This document shows positions 7,891 through 16,605 of a stretch of 64,000 nt of DNA, piece by piece; the first letter of the stretch is position 1, and each line of letters begins with the position of its first letter. Origin of the DNA: Mycolicibacterium iranicum (GTDB taxonomy: Bacteria > Actinomycetota > Actinomycetes > Mycobacteriales > Mycobacteriaceae). The translations under genes and the position numbers were made by a program. The stretch spans positions 310,001 through 374,000 of the forward strand of contig NZ_JACHVU010000001.1 in the NCBI RefSeq assembly GCF_014190915.1, given 5' to 3'. The notes under the pieces are model-generated. The model searched no databases and had not been told where the DNA came from. It saw only the letters and a list, made by a program, of their open reading frames with translations.

Positions 7891-10830
7891 ATGATGCGCG
7901 TGAGCAGCAACCTGCGCAGGTTCCGCTGGGCGGTCTTCGCGCTGTGGCTGCTGCTCCTGGTGCCGTCGGTGTACTTGGCCATGAACCAGGCCGGCAACCT
8001 CACCGGCGGCGGCTTCGAGGTCGCCGGCTCGCAATCGCTTCATGTGCAGCGCCAGCTCGAAGCGCAGTTCCCCGACCAGGGTGCCTCTCCCCTGGCGCTG
8101 GTCGCCGCGCCGCGTCCGGACGCGTCCTTCGAGGACATGAACAATGCTGTCGCCCAACTGGAGAGCCTCGCGGCCGAGGTGCCCAGCATCACCGTCGTCC
8201 CCACCCCGCAGCAGCCCCCGCCGCAACCCGACCGCCCGTATGTCATCACGCTGCAGCTCGGCTTCGAGAACACCGGCGCCGTGGACATCGCCAAACAGCT
8301 GCGCGAGAAGGTCGGCGTGGACGGCGAGGAGCCCGGCGAGACGGCCGACGGCAAAGTCCGGCTCTACGTCATCGGCCAGGGCGCGCTCGGCGCCGCCGCC
8401 ACCGAGGCCACCAAGCACGACATCGCCCAGGCCGAGAAGTGGAACTTCCCGATCGTCCTGATCATCCTGCTCGCGGTGTTCGGATCCCTGGCCGCCGCGG
8501 CGATGCCGCTACTGCTGGGCGTGTGCACGGTCGTGGTCACGATGGGCGTCGTCTTCGTGCTGTCGATGTCGATGACGATGTCGGTGTTCGTCACCTCGAC
8601 GGTGTCGATGTTCGGCATCGCTGTGGCCATCGACTACTCCCTGTTCATCCTGATGCGGTTCCGCGAGGAGTTGCGCGCCGGGCGAGAACCCGAGGACGCC
8701 GCCGACGCGGCGATGGCGACGTCAGGTCTGGCCGTCGTGCTGTCCGGCCTGACGGTCATCGCGTCGGTCACCGGCATCTACCTGATCAACACCCCGGTGC
8801 TGCAGTCGATGGCGACCGGCGCGATCCTCGCGGTCGCCGTGGCGGTGCTGACCTCGACCACGCTGACGCCCGCCGTCCTGGCGACGTTCGGCCGGCGCGC
8901 GGCCAAGCGCTCGTCGTACCTGCATTGGGGCCGCGGGGTGGAGGCCACCCAGTCGAAGTTCTGGACCCGGTGGACCGGCTGGGTCATGCGCAGGCCGTGG
9001 CTGTCGGCGACCGCGGCCGCCGCGCTGCTGCTGGCGTTCGCCGCCCCGGCCTTCTCGATGATGCTCGGCAACAGCATGCAGCGGCAGTTCGACGCCACCC
9101 ATGAGATCCGCGGCGGGGTGAACGCCGCGGCCGAGGCACTGGGCCCCGGCGCGCTCGGCCCGGTGCGCGTCCTGGTGACGTTCCCCGACGGCAGCGCCGC
9201 GTCCGCGCCGGCCAAGGAGCCGCTGCTGGCGGCCCTGCGCCAGAAGATGTCCGAGGCGCCCAACACGGTGTCGGTGTCGCCGCCGGTCTTCGGCACCGAC
9301 TACCGCAGCGCGCTGCTGTCGGCTGTGCTGTCGGTCGACCCCGAGGACATGGGCGCCCGCGACACCGTCGACTGGATGCGCGCCGAGTTGCCCCCCGTGG
9401 CCGGCGACGCCGCCACCATCGACGTCGGCGGCCCGACGGCGCTGATCAAGGACTTCGACGACCGGGTCGCCGAGACCCAGCCGCTGGTGTTCCTGTTCGT
9501 GGCGCTGATCGCGTTCGTGATGCTGCTGGTCTCGATCCGCTCGGTGTTCCTGGCGTTCAAGGGCGTCGTGATGACGGTGCTCTCGGTGGCCGCGGCCTAC
9601 GGGTCGCTGGTGGTGGTGTTCCAGTGGGGCTGGCTGGAGGATCTCGGGTTCGAGAAGATCTCGTCGCTGGACAGCACGATCCCGCCGCTGGTGCTGGCCC
9701 TGACCTTCGGGTTGTCGATGGACTACGAGATCTTCCTGCTCACCCGGATCCGGGAACGCTTCCTGCAGACGGGCAACACCCGCGACGCCGTCGCCTACGG
9801 GGTGTCCACCAGCGCACGGACCATCACCAGCGCAGCGCTCATCATGATCGCGGTCTTCATCGGGTTCGCGTTCGCGGGCATGCCGCTGGTGGCCCAGCTC
9901 GGCGTCGCGTGCGCGGTGGCCATCGCGGTCGACGCGACGGTGGTCCGGCTGGTGCTGGTGCCCGCTCTGATGGCGATGTTCGACGAGTGGAACTGGTGGC
10001 TGCCACGCTGGCTGGACCGCGTCCTGCCGTCGGTCGACTTCGAGAAGCCACTACCCAAGGCCGACATCGGCGACCTGGTCATCATCCCCGACGACATCTC
10101 GGCGCTCGCCCCGTCCGGCTCTGACCTGCGCACCGTGGTGAAATCCGCCGCGAAGCTGAAAACGCTTGCCCCGCAGGCGATCACCGTTGCCGACCCACTG
10201 GCCTTCAGCGGTTGCCAGCCGTGCGGGAAGATGACGGGCACCCGGGTCGGGCGCGACGAGCGGATCACCGCCGCGGTCAGCAACCGCGCCCACGGCAAGA
10301 CGGTCGCGGTGAAGCTGCCCAAGCACCCGGTCACCATGTGGCGCGGCAGGCTGGACGTGGCCCTCGACGCGCTGGCCGTCGAGCGCGCCGGACCCGACGA
10401 CGCCTACCCCCGTATCGAGCGCACCAGCCCGATGGAGACCACCAACGTTCTGCTGCCCACCGGCGACCGCCTGCAGATCCCGACCGGGGCCGAGACGCTG
10501 CGGCTGAAGAGCTACCTGATCGTCGAACGCAACACCGCCCGCGACTACACCGAGTTCGCCGAACTCGTGGATTCGATGGACTCGAACACCGCGGCTGAAG
10601 TGCTGGCGGGCATGGATCGGTACTACTCTGGTCCACCGGCACGCGCGCAGCGGGCGACCGCCCACAATCAGCACTGGGTGGCCACGCAGCTGGTGCGCAA
10701 GCTGGCCGATCCTGCGCCGTCCGACGGACCGGACATCGCGGCGGCCGGTGCCGACGGAGAAGCGGAATGGGCGAAGGTCAGGCAGCGCTGCCTTTCGGTG
10801 GCGGTGGCCATGCTGGAGGAGACGAGGTGA
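7891..10830 (+). CDS. mmpL11: MmpL11 RND-family lipid/heme transporter
   Basis: A 979-residue MMPL protein with twelve membrane helices in two halves and two periplasmic domains. The duplicated proton-relay motifs are seen as GIAVAIDYSLFILMRFREE and GLSMDYEIFLLTRIRERF. The N-terminus (MMRVSSNLRRFRW) and the C-terminal soluble domain with LPTGDRLQIPTGAETLR and AGMDRYYS match M. tuberculosis MmpL11 along the full length. MmpL11 exports wax esters and long-chain triacylglycerols and takes part in heme uptake with Rv0203. GTGA overlap with the next gene implies translational coupling. The divergent hemophore genes fit a joint role. Confidence 0.97.
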   Translation: MMRVSSNLRRFRWAVFALWLLLLVPSVYLAMNQAGNLTGGGFEVAGSQSLHVQRQLEAQFPDQGASPLALVAAPRPDASFEDMNNAVAQLESLAAEVPSITVVPTPQQPPPQPDRPYVITLQLGFENTGAVDIAKQLREKVGVDGEEPGETADGKVRLYVIGQGALGAAATEATKHDIAQAEKWNFPIVLIILLAVFGSLAAAAMPLLLGVCTVVVTMGVVFVLSMSMTMSVFVTSTVSMFGIAVAIDYSLFILMRFREELRAGREPEDAADAAMATSGLAVVLSGLTVIASVTGIYLINTPVLQSMATGAILAVAVAVLTSTTLTPAVLATFGRRAAKRSSYLHWGRGVEATQSKFWTRWTGWVMRRPWLSATAAAALLLAFAAPAFSMMLGNSMQRQFDATHEIRGGVNAAAEALGPGALGPVRVLVTFPDGSAASAPAKEPLLAALRQKMSEAPNTVSVSPPVFGTDYRSALLSAVLSVDPEDMGARDTVDWMRAELPPVAGDAATIDVGGPTALIKDFDDRVAETQPLVFLFVALIAFVMLLVSIRSVFLAFKGVVMTVLSVAAAYGSLVVVFQWGWLEDLGFEKISSLDSTIPPLVLALTFGLSMDYEIFLLTRIRERFLQTGNTRDAVAYGVSTSARTITSAALIMIAVFIGFAFAGMPLVAQLGVACAVAIAVDATVVRLVLVPALMAMFDEWNWWLPRWLDRVLPSVDFEKPLPKADIGDLVIIPDDISALAPSGSDLRTVVKSAAKLKTLAPQAITVADPLAFSGCQPCGKMTGTRVGRDERITAAVSNRAHGKTVAVKLPKHPVTMWRGRLDVALDALAVERAGPDDAYPRIERTSPMETTNVLLPTGDRLQIPTGAETLRLKSYLIVERNTARDYTEFAELVDSMDSNTAAEVLAGMDRYYSGPPARAQRATAHNQHWVATQLVRKLADPAPSDGPDIAAAGADGEAEWAKVRQRCLSVAVAMLEETR

Positions 10831-11342
10831 CGGTGACCTCGAACGTACGAGGCACACATCACGAGGGCGCCGAGGCGTCGTCGCGGAACCGCCCTTCGTC
10901 GACCCCTGCGGACAACCGCCCCGTCGAGTTCTGGCCGACCGCGGCGATCCGGGCCGCGCTGGAGAACGACGACCTCAGCGTCTGGCAGCGCATCGTCGTC
11001 GCGATCAAACGCGACCCGTTCGGCAGGACGGCCCGCCAGGTCGAGGAAGTGCTGGAGACGGCGCGCCCCTACGGGGTGTCGCGGGCGATGTCGGAGGTGC
11101 TGACCCGCACCCGCGAGCACCTCGAGGCCAACGAGTGCGCCGAGGTGGCCCGTCACGTGCACCTGCTGCTGGAGCGCTCCGGGCTGGGCGAGCAGGAATT
11201 CGCCTCGCGCATCGGCGTACCCGCCGAGGATTTCGCCGCGTACTTGCGCGGCACCACGAGTCCCGCGGCCTCCCTGATGATCCGCATGGGCCGCTTGTCC
11301 GACCGGTTCGCCAAGATGCGTTCCCAACGCGCCACCGACTGA
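10827..11342 (+). CDS. Rv0201c-type conserved protein with XRE-like helices
   Basis: A 171-residue cytoplasmic protein starting at a GTG that overlaps the mmpL11 stop. The C-terminal half (LLERSGLGEQEFASRIGVPAEDFAAYLRGTTS) reads like a Cro/C1-type helix-turn-helix: a short helix, turn, recognition helix, then a Ser/Thr-rich loop and a final helix. The N-terminal half is mainly helical with no known motif. The partner position after mmpL11 is conserved in mycobacteria (Rv0201c). A DNA-binding role is inferred from the fold pattern; it could also be a structural partner of MmpL11 production. Confidence 0.8.
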   Translation: MTVTSNVRGTHHEGAEASSRNRPSSTPADNRPVEFWPTAAIRAALENDDLSVWQRIVVAIKRDPFGRTARQVEEVLETARPYGVSRAMSEVLTRTREHLEANECAEVARHVHLLLERSGLGEQEFASRIGVPAEDFAAYLRGTTSPAASLMIRMGRLSDRFAKMRSQRATD

Positions 11343-11352
11343 CGGCGGACCG

Positions 11353-12030
11353 GTGGCTCACCTGCTGATCCCGGGGGCGGGCGGCAGCGCCTGGTACTGG
11401 CACCGTGTCGTCCCGCTGCTGGAGCAGGCCGGCGTGGAGGCCGTCGCGGTGGACCTGCCCGCCGACGACGAGGACGCCGACCTGCTGACCTACGCCGACA
11501 TCGCGTCGGTCGCGGCGATGGACACCGACGGCCCGTTGACGATCGTCGGTCAGTCGATGGGTGCGCTGACCGCGCCGATCGTCGCCGAGCGCCTGCCGAC
11601 GGCCTCGCTGATCCTGCTCAACCCGATGGTCCCGGCTCCTGGCGAGTCGCCCGGCAACTGGTGGTCGAACACCGGTCAGGAACAGGCCCAGGTAGCCCAC
11701 TTCCGTGAGATCGGGCTCGGCAGAACGGAATTCGACTTCGTCGAGGACTTCTTCCACGACGTCCCCGCCGACGTGCGCGACGAGGCACTACGCAGACCCG
11801 AACCCGAGCAGTCCGAGGCGCCCTTCGCCGAACCGTGGCCGCTGCCGTACTGGCCCGATGTGCCGACCCGCGTGCTCGCGGGCCGCGACGACCGGCTGTT
11901 CCCGCTGGAGTTCCAGCGCCGTGTGGTCCGCGAACGCCTCGGTCTCGACATCGAGGTCATCCCCGGCGGGCACCTCGCCGCACTCAGCCGTCCCGACGCC
12001 GTGGCCGCCGCACTGCTCGCCGCACCGTAG
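11353..12030 (+). CDS. Small alpha/beta hydrolase
   Basis: A 225-residue alpha/beta hydrolase of the AB_hydrolase_6 (esterase EstC/salicylate-esterase-like) type. It has the oxyanion stretch HLLIPGAGGSAWYWH at the N-terminus, nucleophile elbow GQSMG near residue 71, an acid in AGRDDRLFP and His in PGGHLAALSRP. It starts at GTG 10 bases after the Rv0201c-type gene, so it is probably the third gene of the mmpL11 transcript. The substrate cannot be told from sequence. Confidence 0.85.
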   Translation: MAHLLIPGAGGSAWYWHRVVPLLEQAGVEAVAVDLPADDEDADLLTYADIASVAAMDTDGPLTIVGQSMGALTAPIVAERLPTASLILLNPMVPAPGESPGNWWSNTGQEQAQVAHFREIGLGRTEFDFVEDFFHDVPADVRDEALRRPEPEQSEAPFAEPWPLPYWPDVPTRVLAGRDDRLFPLEFQRRVVRERLGLDIEVIPGGHLAALSRPDAVAAALLAAP

Positions 12031-12115
12031 CGGCCGGAATACCGGAAAGCGCCCCCCTCGCCGAACCCTAGGATGGGACGGACACCCAGAGCGGGGGCCA
12101 GGGGAGGTACACCGA

Positions 12116-13387
12116 GTGACGCAGCGGCCGGGAGAGTGGGACGGAACCGATCCGCCCCGAGGCACGCCGAACAATCCACCGCAGGTGGATCCGGACGGCC
12201 CGACGACCGTCGTCCCCCGGCAGCAACCCACAGGACCAAGCTGGGGCGGCCCGCCGCCCCCACCGAGCCCTCCGCAGCGCCCCCAGGAGGCGCCGTCGTG
12301 GGGCACGCCCCCGCCACCGCAACAGCCCCCCCCGCCGCCGCCGCAACAGCCGCCGTGGCCCGGTCAGCCTCCGCAGTACCCGCAGCAGCCCTATCCGGGG
12401 ATGCCGCAGTACCCCGCCCCTGCCCAGCAGAAGAAGCGGCGCACCCCGCTGATCATCGGCGGTGCCGTGCTGGCGGTGATCATCCTGGCCGCAGGCGCCA
12501 CGTTCGCGGTCACCCGGCTCGGCGGCGGTTCCGGCGGTGGACTCTCGCCCAGCGAGACCGTCCAGGCCTACCTCGACGCCCTGGCCGCCGGCGACGCCGA
12601 GAAAGCGCTGTCGTTCGGCAAGACCCAACCGGCCAGCACCGAACTGCTGACCTCCGACATCCTGAAGAAGCAGATCGAAGAAGCGCCGATCACGAACATC
12701 CGGATCCTCAGCAACGACGAGGCGCTGGAGAACATCGGGATGGCCACGGTGCAGGTCGCGGCGAACTTCGGCGACGCGGTCTCCGACACACAACTTCGCC
12801 TGAGCAAGGTCGAGGAGGAGTGGAAGCTCGAGACCGCCACGGTGAAGATCGACCCGCCCAACAGTGTGGGCGGTGACGACGACGCGACCAAGACGCTGAC
12901 GGTGTTCGACCAACCGATCGAGCAGAACGCCATCTACGTGTTCCCCGGCTATCTCGAGATCGGCAGCTCCAACAAGTACCTCGACGTCACCAGCGAGCCG
13001 GTGCTGCTGGACAAGCTGTACCTCGGAAGTGGGTATCTGCAGCCGACATTCGAGCTCAACGCCGAAGGCAAGAGCGCCATCAACACGGCACTCAAGGATG
13101 CCTATGCGGCATGTGAGAAGTCCTCGCTGATGTCGCCGCCGGGGTGCCCGGCCACGTTGCGCTCGGGCGACGCCCTGGAAGGCAGCGTGCGCTGGGGCCG
13201 TGCCGATCTCGACGCCGTGAAGATCGGCAACCTCGACCCGTACCGCCTCGAAGTCAGCCTCAACGGCGACGTCGAGATCCCGGTCGACTTCCAGACCCGG
13301 CGGGGTCCGCAGACCGGAACGGTCACCAACTACCTGTACGCCGATGCCGACCTGACCAGAACACCGTTGGTCATCGACTTCGGGTAG
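12116..13387 (+). CDS. Proline-rich single-pass membrane protein with extracytoplasmic domain
   Basis: A 423-residue protein. The first 120 residues are a Pro/Gln/Gly-rich cytoplasmic segment (many PPPP and QQP runs), then one helix (TPLIIGGAVLAVIILAAGATFAV), then an exported domain starting SPSETVQAYLDALAAGDAEKAL, a pattern like the DUF4878/NTF2-like membrane-anchored proteins of actinobacteria. The second exported part (from about residue 265) has two Cys (ACEKSS, PGCPAT) that probably form a disulfide. GTG 12116 is chosen because GGGGAGG lies 9 bases upstream. No function is known. It converges on the methyltransferase gene. Confidence 0.75.
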   Translation: MTQRPGEWDGTDPPRGTPNNPPQVDPDGPTTVVPRQQPTGPSWGGPPPPPSPPQRPQEAPSWGTPPPPQQPPPPPPQQPPWPGQPPQYPQQPYPGMPQYPAPAQQKKRRTPLIIGGAVLAVIILAAGATFAVTRLGGGSGGGLSPSETVQAYLDALAAGDAEKALSFGKTQPASTELLTSDILKKQIEEAPITNIRILSNDEALENIGMATVQVAANFGDAVSDTQLRLSKVEEEWKLETATVKIDPPNSVGGDDDATKTLTVFDQPIEQNAIYVFPGYLEIGSSNKYLDVTSEPVLLDKLYLGSGYLQPTFELNAEGKSAINTALKDAYAACEKSSLMSPPGCPATLRSGDALEGSVRWGRADLDAVKIGNLDPYRLEVSLNGDVEIPVDFQTRRGPQTGTVTNYLYADADLTRTPLVIDFG

Positions 13388-13400
13388 CGCTCAAGCAGCG

Positions 13401-14171
13401 CTATCCGCTGCGGCGCAGGCTCAGCACGTGCCCGGTCACCGGTCCGTCGCCGAGCAACCGGCCCATCTGACCGGACTGTTCCTCGGACAGTTGCCATGCC
13501 CGTTCGTGTCCATGGCGTTCACGCAGCGCGTCCTCGACCGTGTTCACCGCGTTCTCCCATGCGTCGGGGATGGCGGGAAGGTCTGCGGTGCACAGGCGGT
13601 CGTCGATCCGCAGCCCCGCCTGATCGAGCAGCCGCCCCAGCGACTCCTCGGTCGGGAAGTGGTTGCCGTCGGGTTGCTCGTCGGGCGAGAGTGTGGGATC
13701 GGCGATGAACACCAGCATCCCGATGCGGCCGGGGGGCCGCACCACCCTTCGCAGTTCGGTAAGCAGTTCGCGTTGATCGGGCATGGTGCACAGCACGCCG
13801 AGACACCATGCGGTGTCGAAGGATTCGTCGGCGAACGGCAGTTGCGCCGCCGAGGCCGAGACCACGGGGCGGCCGAACAGCGAGCGCGCGGCGCGGCAGG
13901 CACCGAGTTCGGGTTCGGCGAGCACCGGCAGGACGTCACGGGCGCGCGCGGCGTACGCCGCAGGCCCACCGACCCCCGCGCCGCAGTCGAGGAGGGTCTC
14001 GCCGGCCTGCAGGTCGAGCTCGTGGAGCATCCAGTCCAGCGCCGCCGGGTTGCCACTGCCCCGGCACCCGGCCGGAATGTAGAAGTCCGGGCCCAGGTCG
14101 CGCGCCACCTCCGCGGTCCATTCGGCGACGGTGTCGAACTCGGCGGACATGGCCTCGCCGGCGTCAGTCAT
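13401..14171 (-). CDS. Class I SAM-dependent methyltransferase
   Basis: A 256-residue methyltransferase. Motif I is LLDCGAGVGGPAAYAA (residues about 58-73); the later strand SFDTAWCLGVLCTMPDQREL and the post-motif VVRPPGRIGMLVFI are typical of the Methyltransf_11 group that acts on small molecules. The gene overlaps the end of the MTHFR-like gene by 8 bases and is translated after it, so the two form an operon. The N-terminal ATG at 14171 has weak ribosome-site support; ATG 14150 is an alternative. The substrate is unknown, but the pairing with a folate-type C1 protein suggests a methyl-transfer pathway. Confidence 0.82.
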   Translation of the reverse strand: MTDAGEAMSAEFDTVAEWTAEVARDLGPDFYIPAGCRGSGNPAALDWMLHELDLQAGETLLDCGAGVGGPAAYAARARDVLPVLAEPELGACRAARSLFGRPVVSASAAQLPFADESFDTAWCLGVLCTMPDQRELLTELRRVVRPPGRIGMLVFIADPTLSPDEQPDGNHFPTEESLGRLLDQAGLRIDDRLCTADLPAIPDAWENAVNTVEDALRERHGHERAWQLSEEQSGQMGRLLGDGPVTGHVLSLRRSG

Positions 14172-15174
14172 TCATCCCTACCTCTTCGCGGATTCGTTGT
14201 CCCACTTCGGCTTTGATCTGTGCTCCGACGCGGGTGCCGGAACCCGAGGCGAGCCCGGAGATGTTGACCCCGGCCACGCCGTCGATGGCGAGCAGGGCCC
14301 GCGCCTCGGCGACCGCCGCGGCGATGCCCGCCTCCCGTGGATCCGGCGCCGACAGGATCGACTCGACGACGGCGGTGTCGAGCGCGAGACCGGGCAGTCC
14401 CTGCAGCACGGCCGCCGACACCTCGTCGGTCAGCACTGCGACGGCGGCGAGCACCGGGATCGACAGCCCCGCCCCGATCGCGGCGGCCATGAAGTCGGCC
14501 ACCAGGCCGGGGGTCGAAACATGGTTCAGGACAGCGATTCCGGCCCCGGCCCGCTGCTTCTCGACCAGTCGGCGGGGCCGCTCGGTGACCGGCGGGGCGG
14601 TGGGTGTCTCGGGCACCGCGGCCGTGACCCCCAGCGAGGAGGCGAACGACGCCAACCGCGGGCCGTCCAGGTCGAAGGTCTGCGTGACGTCGGGGCGGAC
14701 GTCGTAGGCACGCCCGTCGCCGGTCACGCACAGCACCGTCTGCACGCCGAGGTGCTGAAGCCCGCGCAGCTCCTGTTCGAGCACTACGCGGTTGCGGTCG
14801 CGGCAGGACAGGGTGATCCACGGGACGACGCCGCCGTCGAGCAGCATCGGCGCCATCAGGGCGGGCGGGAAGTCGGGCCGATTCTGATGCTCACCGACCA
14901 GCACGGCGTCACACGACGCGGACAGGGCGGTCGCGGTCGCGGCTAGGTCCGCGGGGTCGAACGGGGCGCAGCTGAAGTCGGTGAGGATCAGGGGCGCCGA
15001 CACTGCGCGGGGCTCGGCGACGGCGCCGCTCCACTCCACAACGGACGGGAAGGCGCACGGCCCGGTGCGCATTTCGCATTGCCCGTCGGGTCGGACCCCG
15101 CCGCAGGGGCCGTTGTGCATCCGCTTCGGGCAGTCCTGGACCGCGAGGAGTTCCTCGCCCACGCTCATCGCCAT
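14164..15174 (-). CDS. Methylenetetrahydrofolate reductase-like protein with N-terminal four-Cys domain
   Basis: A 336-residue protein. Residues 15-42 hold four cysteines (C15, C24, C33, C40) in CPKRMHNGPCGG followed by GQCEMRTGPCAF, the signature of the MTHFR_C/DUF5981 (MetV-like) family. The rest looks like the MTHFR TIM barrel (HLGVQTVLCVTGD, then a segment ending in GVNISGLASG). In acetogens MetV and MetF are separate subunits; here the order is Cys domain first, barrel second, in one chain. It is the first gene of an operon with a methyltransferase. It is not the usual bacterial MetF, since the flavin-site residues of MetF cannot all be found. The reaction is unproven; methylene- or methyl-folate chemistry is inferred. 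Confidence 0.72.
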   Translation of the reverse strand: MAMSVGEELLAVQDCPKRMHNGPCGGVRPDGQCEMRTGPCAFPSVVEWSGAVAEPRAVSAPLILTDFSCAPFDPADLAATATALSASCDAVLVGEHQNRPDFPPALMAPMLLDGGVVPWITLSCRDRNRVVLEQELRGLQHLGVQTVLCVTGDGRAYDVRPDVTQTFDLDGPRLASFASSLGVTAAVPETPTAPPVTERPRRLVEKQRAGAGIAVLNHVSTPGLVADFMAAAIGAGLSIPVLAAVAVLTDEVSAAVLQGLPGLALDTAVVESILSAPDPREAGIAAAVAEARALLAIDGVAGVNISGLASGSGTRVGAQIKAEVGQRIREEVGMND

Positions 15175-15288
15175 CAGCCCCTACCTCGACGGGGCCGTCG
15201 ACGACCCTCCTCCTCTGGCCACGGGGGTTTCCCGAAACGGCCGGAGTTAGTCCTGGCAGTTGGTTCGGGGCGGTGAGACCCTCGGCCG

Positions 15289-15978
15289 TCAGCGGGCGTG
15301 GATCGGGGACACGTCCTGGACGACCCAGCGCCCGTCCACCTTGGACAGGGCCACCCGCAGCGCCAGCACGGCGGTGTCGGGCTGTGCGCCCGGGCTGGAC
15401 TGCGTGCCACGCAGGATCACCGCCACGCTGGCGGCATCGGGGCCGATGGCCTCCAGACCCGCCGACACGGTGCTCGCCTGCGCGGAGACGTTACGGCTGC
15501 CGAGATCCTTGGCCACCGCGGCGAACTCGTTCTTGAACCGCTCGGCGCTCTCGGCCGACATCATGCCCACCGCCCGGTCGATCGACGCGGTCGGGTTCTG
15601 CGGGGTGAACGTCGCCGACGCCTCGGCGACACTGCTGGCGATACCGGTCACCTCGGCGCTGTCGTCGCGCAGTTCGCGGTCCGGCAGGGTCCACTGCGTG
15701 TAGCCCACCACGACCGCCGCGATCAGAGCCGCCGTCGCCGTGGCCACCACCGCCAGCCGCAGCCCCGGCCCCTCGTCGTCGGTACCGACGGTGACCGAGT
15801 CCCGGCGTGCGAGCGCGAAGTTCACCACGACGCCTTCGACCACCAGCACGCAGAGCACTGAACACACCGACACCCACCACAGCGGCCAGCCCAGGGCGAG
15901 CCCGATGTACACCAGCGCCGCCACCGCGACGAGGGGTGCGAGCAGGTCGAAGGCGAGAACGCGCAACCGGTTCCTCAT
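15289..15978 (-). CDS. omamB: OmamB-type orphaned Mce-associated membrane protein (Rv0200 type)
   Basis: A 229-residue membrane protein with two N-terminal helices (LLAPLVAVAALVYIGLALG and WWVSVCSVLCVLVVEGVVV), a short loop, a third helix (LRLAVVATATAALIAAVVVGY) and an exported NTF2-like domain of about 130 residues, the layout of Mce-associated proteins. ATG 15978 overlaps the omamA stop (ATGA). Its place next to omamA and zmp1 matches M. tuberculosis Rv0200. Orphaned Mce-associated proteins stabilise Mce lipid importers; this role is inferred from the family. Confidence 0.85.
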   Translation of the reverse strand: MRNRLRVLAFDLLAPLVAVAALVYIGLALGWPLWWVSVCSVLCVLVVEGVVVNFALARRDSVTVGTDDEGPGLRLAVVATATAALIAAVVVGYTQWTLPDRELRDDSAEVTGIASSVAEASATFTPQNPTASIDRAVGMMSAESAERFKNEFAAVAKDLGSRNVSAQASTVSAGLEAIGPDAASVAVILRGTQSSPGAQPDTAVLALRVALSKVDGRWVVQDVSPIHAR

Positions 15979-16565
15979 CGGATCGGCTCCAGACGCGAGA
16001 TGAGCAGCTTCCCGTCGACGTCGGTGACGTCGAGGCGCAGCGTCCACCGGACCGTCTGCGGCTTCTCGGTGCCCGCGTTCTCGCTGACCGAGGTCGCCAC
16101 CACCAGCACGGTGTCGGTGCGCGAGGCGAACCCGGACAGATCGGCGGCGGCCGGGGCCGGCTGGGCGTCGGGCGCGTCGTGGTGGATGGTCTCGATGGCC
16201 ACCGAATCGATCTGCCCCTGCGTGCGGGCCTTGAGCGTCTGCACGAGCCGGCGGTACGGCTCCACGCTGGACTCGAAGTCGGCGTTGAGCTGCCCGACGG
16301 TGCCTTCGTGCAGCCTGCTCATGTCGGTTTCGACACTGTCGGCGTTCATGTTGATCAGCACCCCCGTCCAGTCGGCCGCGGCCTGCAGCACCTGGGTGCG
16401 GTAGCGGAGCTCATCGGTCTCGCTGCGGTGGCCCGACCAGACGAGCGCGGCCAGCACCACGGCGACGACGGCCACCACACCCAGGATCGCCGAGGCGATG
16501 CCGTAGGTGCTGAACACACCGCCACGCTGCGGTTGCGGCTCGGGGACGTGCTCGTCGTCGGGCAT
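15975..16565 (-). CDS. omamA: OmamA-type orphaned Mce-associated membrane protein (Rv0199 type)
   Basis: A 196-residue protein with a short Pro/Gln-rich cytoplasmic lead, one helix (ASAILGVVAVVAVVLAALVW) and an exported NTF2-like domain ending QTVRWTLRLDVTDVDGKLLISRLEPIR, the usual end of Mce-associated domains. Rv0199 (OmamA) is needed for stable Mce1 and Mce4 transporters in known mycobacteria. ATG 16565 (MPDDEHVP) is chosen; the longer frame to 16634 would run across the divergent zmp1 start. It is the first gene of the omamA-omamB operon and is divergent from zmp1, with only 40 bases between the two starts. Confidence 0.88.
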   Translation of the reverse strand: MPDDEHVPEPQPQRGGVFSTYGIASAILGVVAVVAVVLAALVWSGHRSETDELRYRTQVLQAAADWTGVLINMNADSVETDMSRLHEGTVGQLNADFESSVEPYRRLVQTLKARTQGQIDSVAIETIHHDAPDAQPAPAAADLSGFASRTDTVLVVATSVSENAGTEKPQTVRWTLRLDVTDVDGKLLISRLEPIR

Positions 16566-16605
16566 GCGCGTGAGGGTACCGGGACATTTCTGGAAGGATG
16601 TCGGG

